Assembly: GCF_014650455.1 (NCBI RefSeq)
Contig: NZ_BMUZ01000001.1
Location: 186,001-250,000 of the forward strand
DNA length: 64,000 nt
DNA from: Streptomyces xanthochromogenes
GTDB lineage: Bacteria > Actinomycetota > Actinomycetes > Streptomycetales > Streptomycetaceae
Reading direction: 5' to 3'
Notes under the pieces: model-generated
What the model saw: only the letters and a program-made list of their open reading frames with translations
The model's database searches: none
Told to the model about the DNA's origin: nothing
Made by a program: the position numbers and the translations under genes
In this document: piece after piece, positions 33,658 to 43,672 of the stretch
How positions within the stretch are numbered: the stretch's first letter is position 1
How the letters are laid out: the number at the start of each line of letters is the position of its first letter

Positions 33658-34791
33658 ATGGCTACGGAAGACGCGGTGCTTGAGGCACTGGCGACGGTGA
33701 ACGACCCCGAGATCCACCGACCGATCACTGAGCTCGGCATGGTCAAATCGGTGCAGATCGCCGAGGACGGGGCAGTGGCCGTCACGGTGTACCTGACCGT
33801 CTCCGGCTGCCCGATGCGCGAGACCATCACGAAGAACGTCACGGAGGCGGTCGAGCGGGTCGAGGGCGTCAGCCGTGTCGACGTCACGCTCGACGTGATG
33901 AGCGACGAACAGCGCAAGGACCTCGCGTCCGCGCTGCGCGGCGGCACCGCCGAGCGCGAGGTGCCCTTCGCCCAGCCCGGCTCGCTGACCCGCGTGTACG
34001 CGGTCGCCTCCGGCAAGGGCGGCGTCGGCAAGTCCTCGGTCACGGTCAACCTGGCGGCCGCGATGGCCGCGGACGGCCTGAAGGTCGGCGTCGTGGACGC
34101 CGACATCTACGGCCACTCGGTGCCCCGCATGCTGGGCGCCGACGGCCGGCCCACCCAGGTCGAGAACATGATCATGCCGCCGTCCGCGCACGGCGTGAAG
34201 GTCATCTCCATCGGCATGTTCACCCCGGGCAACGCCCCGGTCGTCTGGCGCGGCCCGATGCTGCACCGCGCGCTCCAGCAGTTCCTCGCGGACGTGTACT
34301 GGGGCGACCTGGACGTCCTCCTGCTCGACCTGCCGCCGGGCACCGGTGACATCGCGATCTCGGTGGCCCAGCTGGTGCCCAACGCCGAGATCCTCGTGGT
34401 GACCACCCCGCAGCAGGCCGCCGCCGAGGTGGCCGAGCGGGCCGGTTCCATCGCCGTGCAGACGCACCAGAAGATCGTCGGCGTCGTCGAGAACATGGCG
34501 GGCCTGCCGTGCCCGCACTGCGACGAGATGGTCGACGTGTTCGGCACCGGCGGCGGCCAGAAGGTCGCCGACGGGCTGACCAAGACGACCGGTGCGAACG
34601 TGCCCGTCCTCGGCTCCATCCCGATCGACGTCCGCCTGCGCGAGGGCGGCGACGACGGCCGTCCCGTCGTCCTGTCCAACCCGGACTCCCCGGCCGGCGC
34701 CGCCCTGCGCGCCATCGCGGGCAAGCTGGGCGGCCGCGCCCGCGGCCTGTCGGGCATGTCCCTCGGGATCACCCCGCGCAACAAGTTCTAG
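33658..34791 (+). CDS. mrp: Mrp/NBP35 family Fe-S carrier ATPase
   Basis: 377 residues from ATG 33658. An N-terminal DUF59/MIP18 domain (about 1-95, with SGCPMRETI) is joined to a P-loop ATPase with the deviant Walker A GKGGVGKSS. The CPHC pair near the C-terminus binds a bridging Fe-S cluster at the dimer interface. It delivers Fe-S clusters to apoproteins in the cytosol. The mycobacterial mrp gene lies in the corresponding region near htrA/tatB. Confidence 0.93.
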   Translation: MATEDAVLEALATVNDPEIHRPITELGMVKSVQIAEDGAVAVTVYLTVSGCPMRETITKNVTEAVERVEGVSRVDVTLDVMSDEQRKDLASALRGGTAEREVPFAQPGSLTRVYAVASGKGGVGKSSVTVNLAAAMAADGLKVGVVDADIYGHSVPRMLGADGRPTQVENMIMPPSAHGVKVISIGMFTPGNAPVVWRGPMLHRALQQFLADVYWGDLDVLLLDLPPGTGDIAISVAQLVPNAEILVVTTPQQAAAEVAERAGSIAVQTHQKIVGVVENMAGLPCPHCDEMVDVFGTGGGQKVADGLTKTTGANVPVLGSIPIDVRLREGGDDGRPVVLSNPDSPAGAALRAIAGKLGGRARGLSGMSLGITPRNKF

Positions 34792-34887
34792 CCGAGCGGC
34801 CGGGGCGTCCACAGACGTCCCGGCCGATCCGTCGGGCCCATCCACCCGGGCCCATCCATCCAGGCCGATCCACTTAGGCCGATCCAC

Positions 34888-36645
34888 CTAGGCCGGGACG
34901 GACAACGCCGCGAGGTATTCGGCCAAGGCCTCCTTCGTGCGGTGGAGCGGGAAGCGGGCACCCAGCTGTCCGTCCGGCCGGACGACGAATCCGGTCGGGC
35001 CCTGGGGCCGGTAGAGGCGCGCGAACTCCCCTGCCGCGTCCAGATGTCCGGGCACCGGCAGCTCCGCGAGGGCCGACAGTTCGGCTGGGCTCGGCAGCGG
35101 GGAGCGGGCGGTCCGGGCGCCGGGTTCGAGGGGCTCGATTCCCTGGGCGACGATCGCCACCGCCCGCAGCTCTGGTCCCCGCCACGCAGCCGTCCCGAGG
35201 ACTCGGGCGCCTTCGAGGTCGGCGGCCGCCCGGGCGACCGCCGGATCGGCCGGATCGGTCAAATAGAGCATCACGACGTGCCCCGGGCAGCCGCGCAGCA
35301 CGTCGAGCAGCCGCATCCGGTAGGTGACCAGGGGCGCGGCGAGCCCGTTGCAGTCCGGGGCCCGGTCGCCCGGCTGGGGCGCGTCGGACGGGCCGTACGG
35401 GGTCGTGGCGAGCGGTCCTTCGCGGTGGTCGATCAGCAGCTGGGCCTCGCGGAGCATCAGCGTCCTCGGCTCGTCGGGGTCGGCCTGGACACCCTCGGCG
35501 GCATGCCGCACGGTCCGCCCCACGACCTCCTCGCCGACCGGGCGGCGCTCGGCGTCGTAGCTGGTGAGCAGGGCGGATCCGGCCGAACCCCGCAGCACGA
35601 GGGCGAGCTTCCAGGCCAGGTTGCAGGCGTCCTGGATGCCGGTGTTCATGCCCTGGGCGCCGGTGGGCGGATGGATGTGCGCGGCGTCCCCGGCCACGAA
35701 GACCCGCCCCTCGCCGTAGCGGTCGACGATGCGGTGGCTGATGCGGAACACCGAGGACCAGCGCATCCGGGAGAGGACGGTCGGCTCCGGTGCGAGCCGG
35801 TCGACGACCGCCTGGATCTGGGAGAGCTCCGGGAGGCGCTCGCCGCCGAGGCCATGGGCGATGCCGTCCGGGTCCGCGCCGCTGCCGCCGGGGACCGGGG
35901 CGCCGTCCTCGGCCGGGCGTTCCGTGACGAGCTCGGGCGGGGCCGGCATGGACACGCGGTACCGGTTCACGCCGGGCAGCGGCACACAGACCAGCAGGTC
36001 GTCGACGGTGCCGTCCTCGGCGCGGTGGAGGGACCGCACGCTGTATCCGGCGGGCAGGTCCCAGTCGGTCTCGATGTCGGCCAGCATGTAGCTCGTGGGG
36101 AAGGCGCCTCCCTCGAACGAGAGCCCCAGCCCCTTGCGGACCGCGCTGTGCGCGCCGTCGCAGCCGATCAGAAAGCTGACCCGGGTCTCCTCCTCGTTCC
36201 CGGACGCGGTGCGCAGGAGCGCGCTCACCCCGTCGGCGTCCTGGCTGAAGGAGAGGAGTTCCGTCTGCCGCTCGATGGCCGTGCCCAGGCCCGCGAGGTA
36301 CTCCTCCAAGAGACGTTCGGTCTCGTACTGCGGCAGCGCGGCGAACCCGTACGGCACCTCGGGCGGCAGCTCCAGGTCCACCTTCGGCTGCTCGACGCCA
36401 TTGACGTACGTCAGCTGGCCGTGGATCGGCACGGCCGCCTCCAGGACTTCGCGGACCAGGCCCATCCGGTCCCAGATCTCCAGCGTGCGGGGCTGGATGC
36501 CCACGGCCTTCGCGTACGGGAGCCGGGCCGGCAGCCGGTCGACGAGCCGGACGCGCACTCCGTTCCGGACGAGCTCGGCGGCCGCGCTCAGGCCCACCGG
36601 GCCGGCGCCCACGACCAGTACGTCGGTGCTGGGGTTGTGTGCCAC
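34888..36645 (-). CDS. FAD-dependent aromatic monooxygenase (PheA/TfdB/RdmE class)
   Basis: 585 residues from GTG 36645, with GGGAGG five bases upstream. It starts with the FAD-binding GAGPVGL motif, has a DG motif (GCDGAHSAVRKGLG) and the GDAAHIHPP segment that binds the ribityl chain. The C-terminal ~150 residues form a thioredoxin-like domain, as in phenol and polyketide hydroxylases. It hydroxylates an aromatic ring using NAD(P)H and O2. No biosynthetic cluster surrounds it, so a catabolic or orphan tailoring role is open. Confidence 0.88.
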   Translation of the reverse strand: MAHNPSTDVLVVGAGPVGLSAAAELVRNGVRVRLVDRLPARLPYAKAVGIQPRTLEIWDRMGLVREVLEAAVPIHGQLTYVNGVEQPKVDLELPPEVPYGFAALPQYETERLLEEYLAGLGTAIERQTELLSFSQDADGVSALLRTASGNEEETRVSFLIGCDGAHSAVRKGLGLSFEGGAFPTSYMLADIETDWDLPAGYSVRSLHRAEDGTVDDLLVCVPLPGVNRYRVSMPAPPELVTERPAEDGAPVPGGSGADPDGIAHGLGGERLPELSQIQAVVDRLAPEPTVLSRMRWSSVFRISHRIVDRYGEGRVFVAGDAAHIHPPTGAQGMNTGIQDACNLAWKLALVLRGSAGSALLTSYDAERRPVGEEVVGRTVRHAAEGVQADPDEPRTLMLREAQLLIDHREGPLATTPYGPSDAPQPGDRAPDCNGLAAPLVTYRMRLLDVLRGCPGHVVMLYLTDPADPAVARAAADLEGARVLGTAAWRGPELRAVAIVAQGIEPLEPGARTARSPLPSPAELSALAELPVPGHLDAAGEFARLYRPQGPTGFVVRPDGQLGARFPLHRTKEALAEYLAALSVPA

Positions 36646-36889
36646 GGGTGCCTCCCGGTCTCCGCCTCGGGCCCCCGTTCCCCTTCCAGTGTGGCCCTGC
36701 GCGGCCCGGGCGGCGCGGCAGCGGGGATCGTCTCGGTGCGGCCCGTGCGAGGCCGACCTATCCTGCTGAGAGGGGAGGGCTGGGGACCGGAACCCGGCAC
36801 AAGCCCGCCGTGGTGCGCGAGCGGACGCGGGGGCTCCGGTCCGGTGCTTGACCATGTGCACCACTCCCCGAGGCCACCTGGATGTCCGT

Positions 36890-38239
36890 ATGGATACCGA
36901 CCCGATGGCACCCACCGCCCCCGCCCGCTGCCCGGCCGCCGGGTCCCGCCGGGCGGTCCCGGCCCGGACCGCCCCGACCGCCCGGGCCCGCCCCTGGGCC
37001 GCCCTGCTGCTCGCATCCGCGCTGACGCTGACGGTCACCGCGCCCGCGATCGGCGCTCAGGCCGGCCCGCAGCGCACCGGCGCGGTGCGCGCCGCGCCGG
37101 ACCCGCGGAGCCTCACGCCGGATCTGATCGCGATGATGCAGCGGACACGCATCCCCGGCGCGATCGTCTCCGTCAGCACCCCCGACACGGGGACCTGGAC
37201 CACGGCCCTGGGCACCGGCGACCTCGCGACCGGGGCGCCCGTCAGGACCGACCAGCACCTGCGGATCGGCAGCATCACCAAGACCTTCACGGCGACGGTG
37301 GTACTGCAGCTCGTCCAGGAGGGCAAGTTGTCGCTCGACTCCCCGCTGGCCGACTTCCGCCCGGACGTTCCGAACGCCGCGCACATCACCGTCCGCCAGC
37401 TCCTCCAGATGACCAGCGGCCTCTACAACTACTCGGAGGACCCCGGCTTCAACCGGCGGCTCGACCAGCGGCCCGAGAGCCGGTGGAGCCCGCAGGAGCT
37501 CCTGGACGTGGCCTTCCACCACCCCGCGTACTTCCCGCCGGGCAAGGGCTGGCACTACTCCAACACGAACTACGTGCTGCTGGGACTCATCGCCGAGCAC
37601 CTCACCGGGCAGCCCCTTGAGCAGCTGTTCAAGGAGCGCGTCTTCGACAGGGTTGGCATGGGCGACACCAGCCTGAACAGCGATGCCACGGTGCCGAATC
37701 CGCAGGCCAAGGGCTACGAGTTCATCAGCAACGTCGGCAGCCTGACGGCCCCGGTACTGACCGGCAAGGACGCCGCCTGGGCCGACTGGAAGGCCGGCAA
37801 CCCGTACGAGGTCACACACGTCAACGCCTCGTGGGCCTGGGCCGCGGGCGCCGCCGTCTCCACCGTCGACGACCTGCGGCGCTGGGCCCCGGCGCTGGCC
37901 GAAGGCACCCTGCTGAGCCCCCAACTGCAGCGGGAGCGGCTGCACTTCATCCCCACCTCACCCCAGCCCGGCAGGCCGACGTACGGACTCGGCGTCGCCG
38001 ACGTCGACGGGTTCATCGGCCACGACGGCCAGATCCCCGGCTACAACAGCTTCGTGGGGTACGACCCCGAGCGCCGCGCGACCGTGGTGGTGCTCGTCAA
38101 CCTCAACCAGTCCCCGGACGGAACGGCGCCGGCCGACCAGCTGACCAAGTTCCTCATCTCCAAGCTCTTCCCGGCCACCCGGCCGACCCCCGGCGGGAGC
38201 GCCGACGCTTCGGCCACGGAACCGCGCAGTCAGCGGTAA
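36890..38239 (+). CDS. Secreted serine hydrolase (beta-lactamase class C/DD-peptidase family)
   Basis: About 449 residues. A basic N-terminus with a hydrophobic signal (WAALLLASALTLTVTAPAIGA) is followed by the class C beta-lactamase fold with active-site SITK, the YSN motif (HYSNTN) and HDG near the C-terminus in place of KTG. It most resembles D-Ala-D-Ala carboxypeptidases and esterases. The start is uncertain: ATG 36890 is used, but in-frame starts at 36854 and 36848 also give a signal peptide. Confidence 0.88.
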   Translation: MDTDPMAPTAPARCPAAGSRRAVPARTAPTARARPWAALLLASALTLTVTAPAIGAQAGPQRTGAVRAAPDPRSLTPDLIAMMQRTRIPGAIVSVSTPDTGTWTTALGTGDLATGAPVRTDQHLRIGSITKTFTATVVLQLVQEGKLSLDSPLADFRPDVPNAAHITVRQLLQMTSGLYNYSEDPGFNRRLDQRPESRWSPQELLDVAFHHPAYFPPGKGWHYSNTNYVLLGLIAEHLTGQPLEQLFKERVFDRVGMGDTSLNSDATVPNPQAKGYEFISNVGSLTAPVLTGKDAAWADWKAGNPYEVTHVNASWAWAAGAAVSTVDDLRRWAPALAEGTLLSPQLQRERLHFIPTSPQPGRPTYGLGVADVDGFIGHDGQIPGYNSFVGYDPERRATVVVLVNLNQSPDGTAPADQLTKFLISKLFPATRPTPGGSADASATEPRSQR

Positions 38240-38272
38240 GGGGCGCCTCGCCAGGGCGAGGCACCCCTTACC
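38235..38272. terminator. Hairpin terminator overlapping the serine hydrolase stop
   Basis: 17-base stem (38235-38251 with 38256-38272, one mismatch) around CAGG, including the TAA stop. It lies between two convergent genes and would serve both. Confidence 0.85.
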
Positions 38273-38298
38273 GGTACCGCCGTGGGCCCACCGCGTAC

Positions 38299-38982
38299 TC
38301 ACTCGTACGAGGCGATGTCCTTGACCACCGAGAAGCCGAGCCCGTAGGCGCTCAGGCCACGCCCGTACGCGCCCAGGTGCACCCCACTGCGGGCCGAGCC
38401 CGCGAGGATCCAGCCGAACTCGGACTCGCGGTAGTGGAACTCGGTCGGCTCACCGTCCACGGGGAGCGAGAGCGTCGACCAGTCGGGGCCCGCCAGGTCG
38501 TCGGCGAGTTCCCAGGCCGCTTCGGTCTGCTGGTCCAGCCAGTCGCCGCGGAGGACGTGGTCCATCTGCGCGGGCCAGGTGAAGGAGAGCAGCCCCGAGC
38601 CCGCCAGCCAGGCCGCCGAGGAGACCGAGGTGGCCTCCAGGACGCCCGTGCCGTCGCCGCTGCGGCGGACCGGGTTCGCGGGGATGCTCACGACCACCGC
38701 GAACCGCTCGCGCTCGGCCGCGCCGCCCGGCGCCTCGGGCCGTATCGACGGCTCGTCGCCGTGTCCGAGCGAACCGTGCTGGACCGTGCCGTCGGCGGCG
38801 AGCGCCACCTGCATCAGCCAGCGCGGCCCGGTGAACGCCTCGTCGAGCCCATACCAGGGGAAGGGCGCGCGCAGATAGCCGTCGACCGTACGCCGGGCGC
38901 CCGGCACTCCCTCCGGTGTGGCCTTGGCACCCTCGGGCCCCCCTTGAGGGGACTGCCCCGCTACCCGACTTGTCGTCTCCAT
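38299..38982 (-). CDS. Conserved hypothetical protein
   Basis: 227 residues from ATG 38982. The first 30 residues are low-complexity. The rest is strand-rich with several Trp and Tyr residues (PFPWYGLDEAF, EFHYRESEFGWIL) and a C-terminal segment ending GFSVVKDIASYE. No signal peptide, membrane helix or known motif. I do not recognise the family. It stands between convergent and divergent neighbours, next to tatB but apparently not in its operon. Confidence 0.6.
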   Translation of the reverse strand: METTSRVAGQSPQGGPEGAKATPEGVPGARRTVDGYLRAPFPWYGLDEAFTGPRWLMQVALAADGTVQHGSLGHGDEPSIRPEAPGGAAERERFAVVVSIPANPVRRSGDGTGVLEATSVSSAAWLAGSGLLSFTWPAQMDHVLRGDWLDQQTEAAWELADDLAGPDWSTLSLPVDGEPTEFHYRESEFGWILAGSARSGVHLGAYGRGLSAYGLGFSVVKDIASYE

Positions 38983-39134
38983 CTGCCCGGCCGCCTCCTA
39001 GATCAGTTGCGTCCGGAGCGGCCCGCCCCCCTCGGGCGTCCTGGCATCCGGACAGATGGAGGATAGCCATCTCTTCGGGGCTCGCCGGAAAAGCCCATGT
39101 CGGATTGGCGTGTATCAGCGGGTATCGGCGCCCG

Positions 39135-39584
39135 TCAGGTGGCGTCGGCGTCGAACGGCGGGCGCTCGCCCGGGTCCAGCTTCTCGCGCTTCTTCAGCAG
39201 GTCGGGGGTGGCCGAACCGTTCACCGCGCCGCCCGCCGCGGTCGTGGCGGGGGCCGATTCGCGTCCGTGCACGGCGTCCGCGACCTCCTCCATGTCCTTG
39301 CGGAGGTCGAAGCTGTTGCGGATCTCCTTCAGGCCCAGGTCGTCGTTGTCCATCAGCTGCTTGCGGACGAAGTTCTTGGGGTTCAGGTCCTCGAACTCGA
39401 AGTCCTTGAACTCGGGACCCAGCTCGGCCCGGATGTCCTGCTTGGCGCTCTCGGAGAAGCTGCGCACCTTGCGGATGATGTTCGACAGGTCCTGGATCAG
39501 CTTGGGGAGCTTGTCCGGGCCGAAGATGAGCACGGCGAGGACCACGAGTGTGACCAGCTCCATGGGCCCGATGTCGTTGAACAC
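39135..39584 (-). CDS. tatB: Sec-independent protein translocase TatB
   Basis: 149 residues from GTG 39584. It has a short N-terminal membrane helix (ELVTLVVLAVLIFGPDKLP) with the conserved Glu at its start and the FGP hinge. An amphipathic helix and a polar, probably disordered tail follow. TatB recognises twin-arginine precursors with TatC, encoded elsewhere. It is downstream of the HtrA-like, anti-sigma and sigma genes, the order also known in mycobacteria. Confidence 0.92.
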   Translation of the reverse strand: MFNDIGPMELVTLVVLAVLIFGPDKLPKLIQDLSNIIRKVRSFSESAKQDIRAELGPEFKDFEFEDLNPKNFVRKQLMDNDDLGLKEIRNSFDLRKDMEEVADAVHGRESAPATTAAGGAVNGSATPDLLKKREKLDPGERPPFDADAT

Positions 39585-39766
39585 CCGCTGCTCCTCGTGT
39601 TCTCAGTGCTCGCGATCTCGGCGCTTGGTTCTCAGCCCCGCGTCCCGTCATGGACCGCTCCACGGTACCCGGCGAAACTGTCGCCGCGGTACCCGCGGGG
39701 TGACCTTTGGACATCGGTACGGGGCCGGTGGTCCGCCGGGCGCGGCCCGGCCCCGTACCGGGGGTC

Positions 39767-41653
39767 TCAGGAGGCGGAGCCGAGCGTCAGCGTGAGCTCC
39801 TGTTCCTTGCCGTCCCGCGTGAGGGCGAGGCGCAGCCGGTCGCCGGGGCGGTGGGCACGGATCTTCACTATCAACTCCTCGGCGCCGTGCACCCGCTGGC
39901 CGTCCACCTTGGTGATCACGTCCTGCGGCCTGATGCCCGCCTTGGCGCCGGGGCCGTCCGCGGTGACGGACGGCTTGCCGTCGACCGCCTTGTCGGCCAC
40001 GCGGGCGCCGTCGCCGGTGAACTTCATGTCGAGCGTGACGCCGATCACCGGGTGGGTGGCCCTGCCGGTGTTGATCAGCTCCTCGGCGACCCGCTTGGCC
40101 TGGTTGATCGGTATGGCGAAGCCGAGGCCGATCGAGCCGGCCTGGCCGCCACTGCCCTCCGAGCCACCGCTCCCGGCGGACCTGATCGCGCTGTTGATCC
40201 CGATCACGCGGGCCTTGGAGTCGACGAGCGGGCCGCCGGAGTTTCCCGGGTTGATCGGGGCGTCGGTCTGGAGCGCGTCGACGTAGCTGACATCGCTGCC
40301 GTCGCCGTCCTCGCCGCCCGCCGTGATCGGGCGCTCCTTGGCGCTGATGATGCCGGACGTGACCGTGTTGGAGAGGTCGAAGGGCGCCCCGATCGCCACC
40401 ACCGGGTCCCCCACCAGGACGTTGTCGGAGTTGCCGAGCGCGAGCGGCTTCAGCCCCGATACGCCGCTGACCTTCACGACCGCGAGGTCGTACCCGGTGT
40501 CGCGGCCGACCACCTGGGCGGCCACGCTCTCGCCGCCGCTGAAGGTCACCGAGATCTTCCCGGAGTCGCCCGCGGCCTTCACGACGTGGTTGTTGGTCAG
40601 GATGTGCCCGGCGTTGTCGAGGACGAAGCCGGTGCCGGTACCGGACTCCGCGGCGCCGGTGACATGGATGGTGACCACGCTCGGCAGCGCGCTCGCGGCG
40701 ATCCCGGCGACGCTGTCCGGCGCCCTGCCCTGCGGCTCCTTGCCGGACTGCGGCAGCCTGACGCTGGTGATCCCGCCGTTGCGCTCGACGTACGCGCCCA
40801 CGCCGCCGCCGACGCATCCGGCGACCAAGGCGAGCAGCACGGCCCCGGCCAGCAGCGCCCCGCGCCGCCGCTTCCTGGGCACCGGGTCGCCCGCCTTGGT
40901 GAACGGCTCCCCCGGGGCGCTCCAGGGGTCGTACTGCAACCACTGGGAAGCAGGGGGCGCCGGAGGCGCCGGAGGCGCGGCGTAGGGGGCCTCGGAGGCG
41001 GGCGCCTGGCCGGCGGCGTACGGGGGCTCGGGCGCGGGCGCCTGGCCGGCGGCGTACGGGGGCTGCTGCGGCAGCGCGGTGCCGCCCGGCGGTGTCGGCA
41101 CGGGTCGCTGCACGGGCGGCGCCGGCGCCCACGGCCCGGGACCGCCGTACGGGGGCGTGCCGTAGGGATCGGGAGCGTGCAGGGGCTGACGCGGGGCCGG
41201 GGGTGCGGCGCTCCCGGCCGACTCGGCGGGGATGGGCCGGGTGGCCGGGGGTGCGGGCGAAGCCGGGGCATCGACCGGCTCGGCGGGGCCGGTGGCAGAG
41301 GCGGGCCGCGGGGCCCTCGGCCCGGGGGCGCTCGACGGCGGGGCCGGGGCCGGGGGCTCGGGGGTGCTCGGTGGGGAGCCCGGGGACGGGGGCTCGGGGG
41401 CCGGACCGCCCGGTATGGACTCCGCCTCGGAAGCGGGAGTATCGGCGGCCGGAGTATCGGAAGCCGAAACTGACGGTGCGTCAGTACTGGCTTCCGGGGC
41501 GCCAGGCCGCTCCCGCACGGGGTGGACGGGCTCGGTCGCCCCGGCCGGCGGTGCCAAGTCGTAGGCGTCGGCCGGGGGTTCCGTGGCGCGGGGGCGGTCT
41601 GTCTGCGGACGGCTCCACCACTTCGGCTTCGGCCCGGTGGGCTGCTCGTTCAT
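39767..41653 (-). CDS. HtrA/DegP-type membrane serine protease with PDZ domain
   Basis: 628 residues from ATG 41653. The N-terminal ~270 residues are very Pro/Ala-rich and cytosolic. One membrane helix (ALLAGAVLLALVAGCVGGG) leads to an extracellular trypsin-like domain with catalytic His in TNNHVV, Asp in YDLAVVKV and Ser in GNSGGP. A C-terminal PDZ domain (residues ~545-625) follows. It degrades or senses misfolded envelope proteins. Its place after sigma and anti-sigma genes matches mycobacterial HtrA (Rv1223), which belongs to the SigE circuit. A hairpin GTGCTC-CGAC-GAGCAC (41680-41695) lies in its leader. Confidence 0.92.
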   Translation of the reverse strand: MNEQPTGPKPKWWSRPQTDRPRATEPPADAYDLAPPAGATEPVHPVRERPGAPEASTDAPSVSASDTPAADTPASEAESIPGGPAPEPPSPGSPPSTPEPPAPAPPSSAPGPRAPRPASATGPAEPVDAPASPAPPATRPIPAESAGSAAPPAPRQPLHAPDPYGTPPYGGPGPWAPAPPVQRPVPTPPGGTALPQQPPYAAGQAPAPEPPYAAGQAPASEAPYAAPPAPPAPPASQWLQYDPWSAPGEPFTKAGDPVPRKRRRGALLAGAVLLALVAGCVGGGVGAYVERNGGITSVRLPQSGKEPQGRAPDSVAGIAASALPSVVTIHVTGAAESGTGTGFVLDNAGHILTNNHVVKAAGDSGKISVTFSGGESVAAQVVGRDTGYDLAVVKVSGVSGLKPLALGNSDNVLVGDPVVAIGAPFDLSNTVTSGIISAKERPITAGGEDGDGSDVSYVDALQTDAPINPGNSGGPLVDSKARVIGINSAIRSAGSGGSEGSGGQAGSIGLGFAIPINQAKRVAEELINTGRATHPVIGVTLDMKFTGDGARVADKAVDGKPSVTADGPGAKAGIRPQDVITKVDGQRVHGAEELIVKIRAHRPGDRLRLALTRDGKEQELTLTLGSAS

Positions 41654-41743
41654 GCTCTCCCCGCAACTGGCTTCCCTGCGTGCTCCGACGAGCACCCCTC
41701 CCCGGGATTCAACCAGGTCGCCCGGGGTGGCGGCAGAGCACGG

Positions 41744-42736
41744 TCAGTGCCGGACGGCCAGCGGAAGCCCAGGGGTGATCGGCGCCGCGAGCTGCTGCGG
41801 CGCCCCCGGTGCCACGGAGGGCACGGCGGTGAGCACCCCGGTCGTGAGGTCCGTCGTGGTGAGCGGCAGCGTCGCCACCGCGGGCCGTATGAGCGGCGGC
41901 AAGGACGAGCCGTTCAGCCGGCCCGCCGGGAACGCGCCGCCGAGCGGCTGGACCGGGCCGTTCTGCGCGGGCATGGCGTTCAGCGTGCGGGGGCCGGGTG
42001 CGGCGGTCGCCATGGGCTGTGCCGACATCGCCGACAGGAAACCGGCCGCCGCGCCACCGCGGCGCCGGTCCTCGGCCGAACTGCCGCTCGGGGCAGGGCT
42101 GTTGGACCGCATCGGCACGACATTGCTGCCGGTCCCCGCGGCACGGGCCCCGGACGCCGAGCCCAGCGGGAGCGTGCCGCCGAGCGCGATGGCCGCGAGG
42201 GACACGGCACTCGCCGCGGCGAACGCGAATCGGCGGCCGCGCCAGGGCGAGCCCGGGCGGTCCTGCTCAGACCTGCCCACCTCGTGGATGCGGAAGCCGG
42301 CGCGCAGCCCGTCGGGCAGAACGGCCGCGTGGGAGCCGACCGGAACGTAGCCGAAACCGCCCGGGCGGGGAACGCGCGGGTCCCCGGAATCGCCGGCCGT
42401 GGGGCTCAGCACTCCGGATCCTGCGAAGAACCCGTCGGCTCGGCGTCCCCCGCCCAGCGGTCCCCCGGAGCCGTCGTCGTCGTCTCCGGGGCCGGCCGGT
42501 CCGCCGGGCAGGCCCTGGAGCCGGGCGAGGAAACCCTCGGAGGGCGGCGGCGGGGCCGCCTGGGCGAAGACGTTCTTCAGATTGCGCTGGGCGTCGGCCT
42601 CCGCCTTGCACTTGGCGCAGGTCGCCAGATGGGACAGGACACGCTCGCGGGCATCGTGGTTCAGCTCGCCGTCGACCAGGGCCGCGAGCCGGTCCCCGAG
42701 GTGCTGTTCGGCCGGGGTGGGACTCGAACCACTCAC
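41744..42736 (-). CDS. Zinc-finger anti-sigma factor with one membrane helix (RseA-like)
   Basis: 330 residues from ATG 42736, overlapping the sigma gene stop by 4 bases. The N-terminal anti-sigma domain carries the ZAS motif HLATCAKC (Hx3Cx2C). A Gly/Pro-rich linker, one membrane helix ([18 protein letters not shown]) and an extracytoplasmic Pro/Ala-rich tail follow. It should hold the ECF sigma factor inactive until envelope or redox stress. Mycobacterial RseA (Rv1222) is the positional counterpart but lacks this long tail, as I recall. Confidence 0.88.
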   Translation of the reverse strand: MSGSSPTPAEQHLGDRLAALVDGELNHDARERVLSHLATCAKCKAEADAQRNLKNVFAQAAPPPPSEGFLARLQGLPGGPAGPGDDDDGSGGPLGGGRRADGFFAGSGVLSPTAGDSGDPRVPRPGGFGYVPVGSHAAVLPDGLRAGFRIHEVGRSEQDRPGSPWRGRRFAFAAASAVSLAAIALGGTLPLGSASGARAAGTGSNVVPMRSNSPAPSGSSAEDRRRGGAAAGFLSAMSAQPMATAAPGPRTLNAMPAQNGPVQPLGGAFPAGRLNGSSLPPLIRPAVATLPLTTTDLTTGVLTAVPSVAPGAPQQLAAPITPGLPLAVRH

Positions 42737-43509
42737 GCCATCCCCTCTCCGGCCACCCCGAGAGCGCCGGGCGCCACCCCCGCCAGCGCGCGCTGCTGCT
42801 CGGCGCGGGCTTCGGGCGAACGGTGCTGAAGGGCCTTGCGCAGGTGGGAACGGCCGCGGTGGATCCGGCTGCGGACGGTACCGAGCTTCACCCCGAGCGT
42901 GGCGGCGATCTCCTCGTAGGAGAGGCCCTCGATGTCACAGAGGACGACGGCCGCGCGGAACTCGGGCGCGAGGGTGTCCAGCGCCTGCTGGACGTCGGCG
43001 TCGAAGTGCGCGTCGTTGAATGCCTGTTGGGGGTTGGGCTCGCGGCTGGGCAGCCGCTCCGCCGCGTCGTCGCCCAGCGCGTCGAAGCGGATGCGCTGAC
43101 GGCGGCGGACCATGTCCAGGAAGAGGTTGGTGGTGATGCGGTGCAGCCAGCCCTCGAACGTGCCCGGCGTGTACGTCGACAGGGAGCGGAAGACACGGAC
43201 GAAGACTTCTTGCGTCAGGTCCTCGGCGTCGTGCTGGTTTCCCGTCAAACGGTAGGCGAGGCGGTAGACCCGGCCACTGTGCGTGCTGACGATCTCCTCC
43301 CACGTAGGGGGAGTCCACGCCTGGGAATCCGCGTCGGCGAAGGTCGCGGTAGTTGCGGAGCTGGTAGCGCGGGAACGGTCAGCAAAGTTGGTCACGGATT
43401 TCGGCTCACCCGCCGACCTGAGAAAGCGCCGCAGCACTCCTCCCCGATCCACAGGCGCAGCCGCACCTCCCCTGTCGGCTCTGGTGGTGTCCAGTGGAGC
43501 CCCTACCAT
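42733..43509 (-). CDS. ECF RNA polymerase sigma factor (mycobacterial SigE-like)
   Basis: 258 residues from ATG 43509, with GAGGT upstream. Region 2 ([21 protein letters not shown]... RITTNLFLD) and region 4 ([22 protein letters not shown]) are complete, the full ECF plan without region 3. About 70 polar N-terminal residues precede them. It directs transcription of envelope-stress genes and is followed by its anti-sigma factor, an HtrA protease and tatB. It is the ortholog by position of M. tuberculosis SigE, not of the S. coelicolor gene named sigE. Confidence 0.92.
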   Translation of the reverse strand: MVGAPLDTTRADRGGAAAPVDRGGVLRRFLRSAGEPKSVTNFADRSRATSSATTATFADADSQAWTPPTWEEIVSTHSGRVYRLAYRLTGNQHDAEDLTQEVFVRVFRSLSTYTPGTFEGWLHRITTNLFLDMVRRRQRIRFDALGDDAAERLPSREPNPQQAFNDAHFDADVQQALDTLAPEFRAAVVLCDIEGLSYEEIAATLGVKLGTVRSRIHRGRSHLRKALQHRSPEARAEQQRALAGVAPGALGVAGEGMA

Positions 43510-43672
43510 AGCCACCTCGCCCGTTAGCTCCGGATAAGAATCTTTACGTGCATTTGGGACCGGCTTCCGGCCCTCTCCCCTGAACCCGTCCATGCGCTCC
43601 CCCGCTGTTCCCCTGCCCCCATAACGCGCGGTCCCATCTGCGAGTTCCCGACGCCAACGGATACAGTCACCG